The notes under the pieces were generated by a model. That model ran no database searches, was not told the DNA's origin, and saw nothing but the letters and a program-made list of their open reading frames with translations. Below, piece by piece: positions 60,566 through 64,000 of a stretch of DNA of 64,000 nucleotides. Origin of the DNA: Parascedosporium putredinis (taxonomy: Eukaryota > Ascomycota > Sordariomycetes > Microascales > Microascaceae); contig CASHTG010000019.1 of assembly GCA_949357655.1 (NCBI GenBank), forward strand, positions 1,488,001 through 1,552,000. The letters run 5' to 3'. The translations under genes were made by a program, and so were the position numbers. Numbering within the stretch: the first letter of the stretch is position 1; every line of letters begins with the position of its first letter.

Positions 60566-61659
60566 TTACGCCCACTGCTCGAACCATCTGACGGCCTGGA
60601 GGAAAGCCGACTCCTTGCCAAACTTCTCCTCTGGGCTGGTGAGATTCGCGCGGACGGCAAAGCCGTGGTTGGTGCCGCTGTAGAGGGTGAACTGGTAGGG
60701 GATGTCGGCCTCGCGGAGGAGGACCTCGAGCTCGGCGCGGCGTTCGGGGGTGAGCGAGTTGTCACTTTCTGGGAAGGGAAGAAGGGTGATTAGCATCTTT
60801 CTTTTGGGCATTCTCATATCGTTTCCTTCTTCTTCTTCCATTCTGATACAGAAAAAGGACTCTGGGTTTGGGGAGGAAGGAAGGAAGGAAGGAAGGGGGG
60901 TTCTCTTCTTACCAGAGTAGGCAATGCTAGCAGCGACAGTGAGGTTGGTTATCTCATAATCTTCGGGGTTGCTCGGGTGCGCCGCAAAGACGGCATCGGC
61001 ACCGCGACCTTCCGCGCCGAAGCGGAAGGCGAAGCGGCCGCCGAAGCAGTAGCCGGTGACGCCGATGCGGGTGGCGCCGAGCTCCTCGCGCAGGTAGGTG
61101 ATGGCCTGCTCGATGCGGGCGTCGACGATCTCGGGCGTGTTGGCCTGGAGGAACTTTTGAATGTCCCAGTCGGGCTGGTTGAGGTCGCCGGGGGCGGGCT
61201 CCCCGGCGAAGAGGTCGGGGGCTACGGTGAGGAAGCCGGCGCGGGAGAAGCTGTCGACGAGGCTATTTTTGGGGGCGAGGGAGAAAAGAAAAAAGAGAGG
61301 TTAGATGAGCTGGATGATGAGAGGAAAGGGGTGGCTGAAGGGGAAAGAAGAAGTGGCTTACAGTTTGTTTTGGTTGAGCTGGATGCCGAAGACGTCGGTG
61401 AGGTAGAGGATGGCGATGTCGCCGTACTCGCCTTCGGGCTGGTTGACGTAGAGGGTCACTATGTTCGACAGGGTTAGACGAGTATAGGGTGGAAATTGAG
61501 GGAGGGGACGGGGAGGAAAGGGACCCAGCTTACGATCGCCGTCTGTTACTTCTCTCCGAGAGGCTCGCCTTCGTGGGCAATGATGCTGGTGTCGCCTCCG
61601 GCGCCGGCGAGAACACCGGACGCGGCGCAGAGTGCGAGAAGGGCCTTGATGGTGAGCAT
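60566..61659 (-). CDS. Dienelactone hydrolase family protein with signal peptide (one frame break)
   Basis: Alpha/beta hydrolase of the dienelactone hydrolase family, which opens lactone rings in aromatic catabolism. The substrate here is unknown. Four exons on the minus strand: 61659-61534, 61458-61362, 61262-60913 and 60768-60566, about 258 residues. The start MLTIKALLALCAASGVLAG is a convincing signal peptide, so the enzyme is probably secreted. Core landmarks: LTLYVNQPEG, DIAILYLTDVFGIQLNQNK, VAPDLFAGEPAP, and GVTGYCFGGRFAFR with the nucleophile Cys near 147. The catalytic His near 226 is in SGTNHGFAVR, and an Asp near 194 (SESDNSLTPE) probably completes the triad. As printed exon 1 runs into TAA after GEPLGEK. 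Adding one base at about 61548 gives VTDGDL, which splices cleanly into exon 2. The gene is convergent with DUF3176. Confidence 0.9.
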
Positions 61660-64000
61660 GGTGATGGGTTCAGCTGCTTTGTTTCGTTTCTGTTTTCTGC
61701 CGTAGATGTAGAAAGATCCCGTTTGCCTAGATTATGGAGATTTAGGCCTAGGGAAAGGATAAGAAAATTGAGGCTCCTTGAGAGTTTGTTTTGGTCTTGT
61801 TACTTTTCTTTCGCTTTTACTTGTAGAATAGCTCACTTTTCCGTTTGCCTGATGAAGAGGCAAGAAAAAAGGGGAGCGTTAAAGAGCACAATGCACCATC
61901 ATATAATAAGTCTTCATGTCCGTTTCTCTATTATCCTTATCTTCCAATCTAATTGATATAGCTCTCTCCTCCCCAGCACATCTCCTCCTGCTGCATCCCC
62001 CCTCTCCTCCCACGGCATTAGAGATACAACCTCACGTCAGCACCAACGCCATTGCCACGGCGGGGGCGCGCGGTGGCCGGGGGAGGGGAGGAGAGGGGCC
62101 CAAGGAGATTTCATCATCTTTGACCGGCATGGGGTAACCATGGACACTCCCGTCCCGGCGAGCCGTATGCGGCAATACCTACAGATGTATCCTCCCTTGA
62201 CCCCGGCCCAACGCCTCGTTTTTGCTGCTCCAGAGAGGCGCATGCGGGAAGAGCATCGCCGCGAAGAGTTTCTGCGTCATCCGGCCAGCGAAAAAAAGAG
62301 GCGTTGAATGGTGCCGGGTACCCGAGAGAAAAAGAAAAACTAGAAAAAGAAGAAGAAAAAAGAGGCTGTCTTACCTTGACATGCTGCTCTTCTTCTTCGA
62401 TGAGAGTTCGTGGGGACCAAAACAGCAAAAAAAAAAAAAAAAAAAAAGGGCGAGACCTAGGCAACGAATGGCAATGCGCAATACTATGCCTCGTTTACCC
62501 AATTCGGGAAATACTATCGGGCCCCTCGGGCAACAGAGGAGACCTTGTTTTCGGCTAAACAGGCGGGGCGCGGCCGAAATGGGAGCGGGCGAGCGAAAAG
62601 CAGGACCAGAGATCTATTGACGAATTGGGGGAAATCCACGTCATTCAAGGCATTCTCGTCTTCTCGACAATCCGCCCTGGAAGTTCCCACGGAACTTTCC
62701 TCACCCCTCCTTTCTCAGCGGAAAAGCCGAGGTCGCCAAAAGACTCAATGCGAGAAGGGGAGCCGGGGAATAGAACGTGCTTGGGATTCGAATCACGTCG
62801 CCCTGTGCTGGGAGAAACGACGATTGCTGGCCACGGATGGTTCTCCTAGATCCATGGATTTATCTGCGACCCAGTATAGCCCGGGTTCCGGCATATACGA
62901 CGTTCCACACCTCGACGCCCTTTCCCTCTCCAGGGCTCTCCACAGTCGCCGTTTTCAAGTACCTCGCTGCGTTATACGGTGCCGGATCCCCGAGAAGAAT
63001 CGGATATTCGAAAGGGCTTGATGGCGTCTTAGAGGTAAAGAGGAGAGAGTTGTGACGAGGGACATGACTTCACATCGGGGCTGGTAGATACCCTAAAGAA
63101 CAAGATCAAGGAGAAGTGCCTGAGAAAATCAAGACACGGCGAACAAATCACAAGAGGCAGAGGCAAGGCGCGGAGAAAGTCAGATGAGATTGTTCCCTCA
63201 GAACACAAGTTTTGACCAAAGTGAATTATTGTTGTGACCGTCTATCTACAATACACCGTCATCCACTCCTTTGCTCCAAGGGAAACAATTTCGTCGAGGG
63301 ATGGTTTGAAGAGAATTTGAGGAAGAGAAAAGGACAAAAAGAAAAACACCGCCAAAGAAGAAGCTCCCAATAAAAAGTCATGTTCCCATCGAACAAGGGG
63401 ATCCTTTGCCCAACGCCCGCGCGATAGTTTTCGTCAGTTTTTCCCAAGAGAGGCCGTGTCGCGCTGCAGTAATTGTAACATTGTATGAATCATCCAAAAC
63501 ATGTTTTTTGTTGGAGGACAAAAACAATCCGAGAAGAAGAAAGAAAGAAAAAAGGGACGAGCGAAGAATTCTCTAGTTTTCTGTGGGAGAGAGCAGGAAT
63601 AAAAACGTCTTTGCTTTCTTTTGTTGTTCTTCTATTCTTGGGTAACGGAGAGAATGGAAAGAAGTAGGAAAGAAAGAAGCGGCTAGGTTGTACGAGCAGG
63701 CAGGGCAGCGTGTGCATTGATGGTGGCATTGAATGTGCGAGCGCGTGTTATGCTATGCGTGTGTGCTGTGCGGATATAGGCGTGCAAGTGCGTGCATGTG
63801 TATAGAGATGAGAAGAGAGAGATCTTCGAGCCTTTGAGGGAGAAGGACTGGTACACAGGTACGGGCTTGGGTTGTGATTGTGGTAATGCTGGTGTTGGAT
63901 GGAATTGCCGTGCTAGGATGGCGGAGTCCGAACCAGAAAAACTTGCCTCTTGAAGCCTCTTGTCAAACGTTTACTTTCGATTGCTGCACCTCAGCCAGAG
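61660..64000. other. Right-end intergenic region
   Basis: No gene supported. Contents are poly(A) of 21 at 62427-62447, A/G-rich tracts near 62325-62365 and 63510-63680, and a GT-rich stretch near 63720-63800. ORFs up to 158 codons (62545-63021) show no recognisable motif. A gene may continue beyond the right edge. Confidence 0.5.
62427..62447. repeat. Poly(A) run of 21
   Basis: Uninterrupted A tract on the plus strand in the right-end intergenic region. Confidence 0.85.

Noticed and set aside
62775..62815. Palindromic GATTCGAATC resembling a tRNA B box
   Set aside because: No T stem or acceptor stem in either orientation.
1..64000. CRISPR array or bacterial-style operon
   Set aside because: Intron-bearing genes, no spaced direct repeats, and gene families of ascomycete type throughout.

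Overview
The window looks like chromosomal DNA of a filamentous ascomycete, most likely a Sordariomycete. Genes are interrupted by short GT-AG introns (mostly 60-150 nt), often with CTAAC/CTAAT-like branch sites. Coding DNA is GC-rich at third positions. The gene set (Zn(II)2Cys6 regulator, DUF3176 membrane protein, ankyrin-CorA-like protein, Hce2-type secreted protein, PLAC8 protein) is typical of Pezizomycotina. I cannot name the species. I see no CRISPR array, rRNA, supported tRNA or intact transposon.

Layout. 1-11.2 kb is a housekeeping block: alanyl-tRNA synthetase (+), a NDUFAF7/MidA-type mitochondrial methyltransferase (-), a mitochondrial-type cysteine synthase (+) divergent from it across about 530 bp, and TFIIS (-). 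11.2-37.9 kb is a 26.7-kb stretch with one recognisable gene, a Myb/SANT-like regulator (-) at 20.6-22.3 kb. The rest of it shows homopolymers, microsatellites, purine tracts and no convincing ORF. 37.9-48.5 kb holds a Leu3/LeuB-like Zn cluster regulator (-), an aldehyde dehydrogenase (+) and an ankyrin-CorA-like membrane protein (+). 50.0-52.7 kb holds an Hce2-like secreted protein (+) and a PLAC8 protein (+). 52.7-56.8 kb has no gene and is markedly pyrimidine-rich towards its end. 56.8-61.7 kb holds a DUF3176 protein (+) convergent with a secreted dienelactone-hydrolase-like protein (-). 61.7-64 kb shows no gene.

The most striking property is that ten of the twelve genes, including the essential AlaRS, cannot be read without restoring bases. 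I count 33 net missing bases, almost all beside short homopolymers (G/C runs most often), and no case that needs a surplus base. Protein similarity continues in the new frame straight after each break. The simplest reading is a consensus with homopolymer-deletion errors. I therefore annotate these loci as CDS with marked frame breaks, not as pseudogenes. All spans run from start codon to stop codon, and exon limits are in each entry.

Functionally the window is mixed: translation, respiratory-complex assembly, cysteine metabolism, transcription elongation, specific regulation, aldehyde oxidation, and secreted or membrane proteins likely to act at the cell surface. Nothing indicates a biosynthetic cluster. 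The best leads for something undescribed are the lone regulator in its gene desert, the AUG-less mitochondrial extension of AlaRS, and the very short coding exons.
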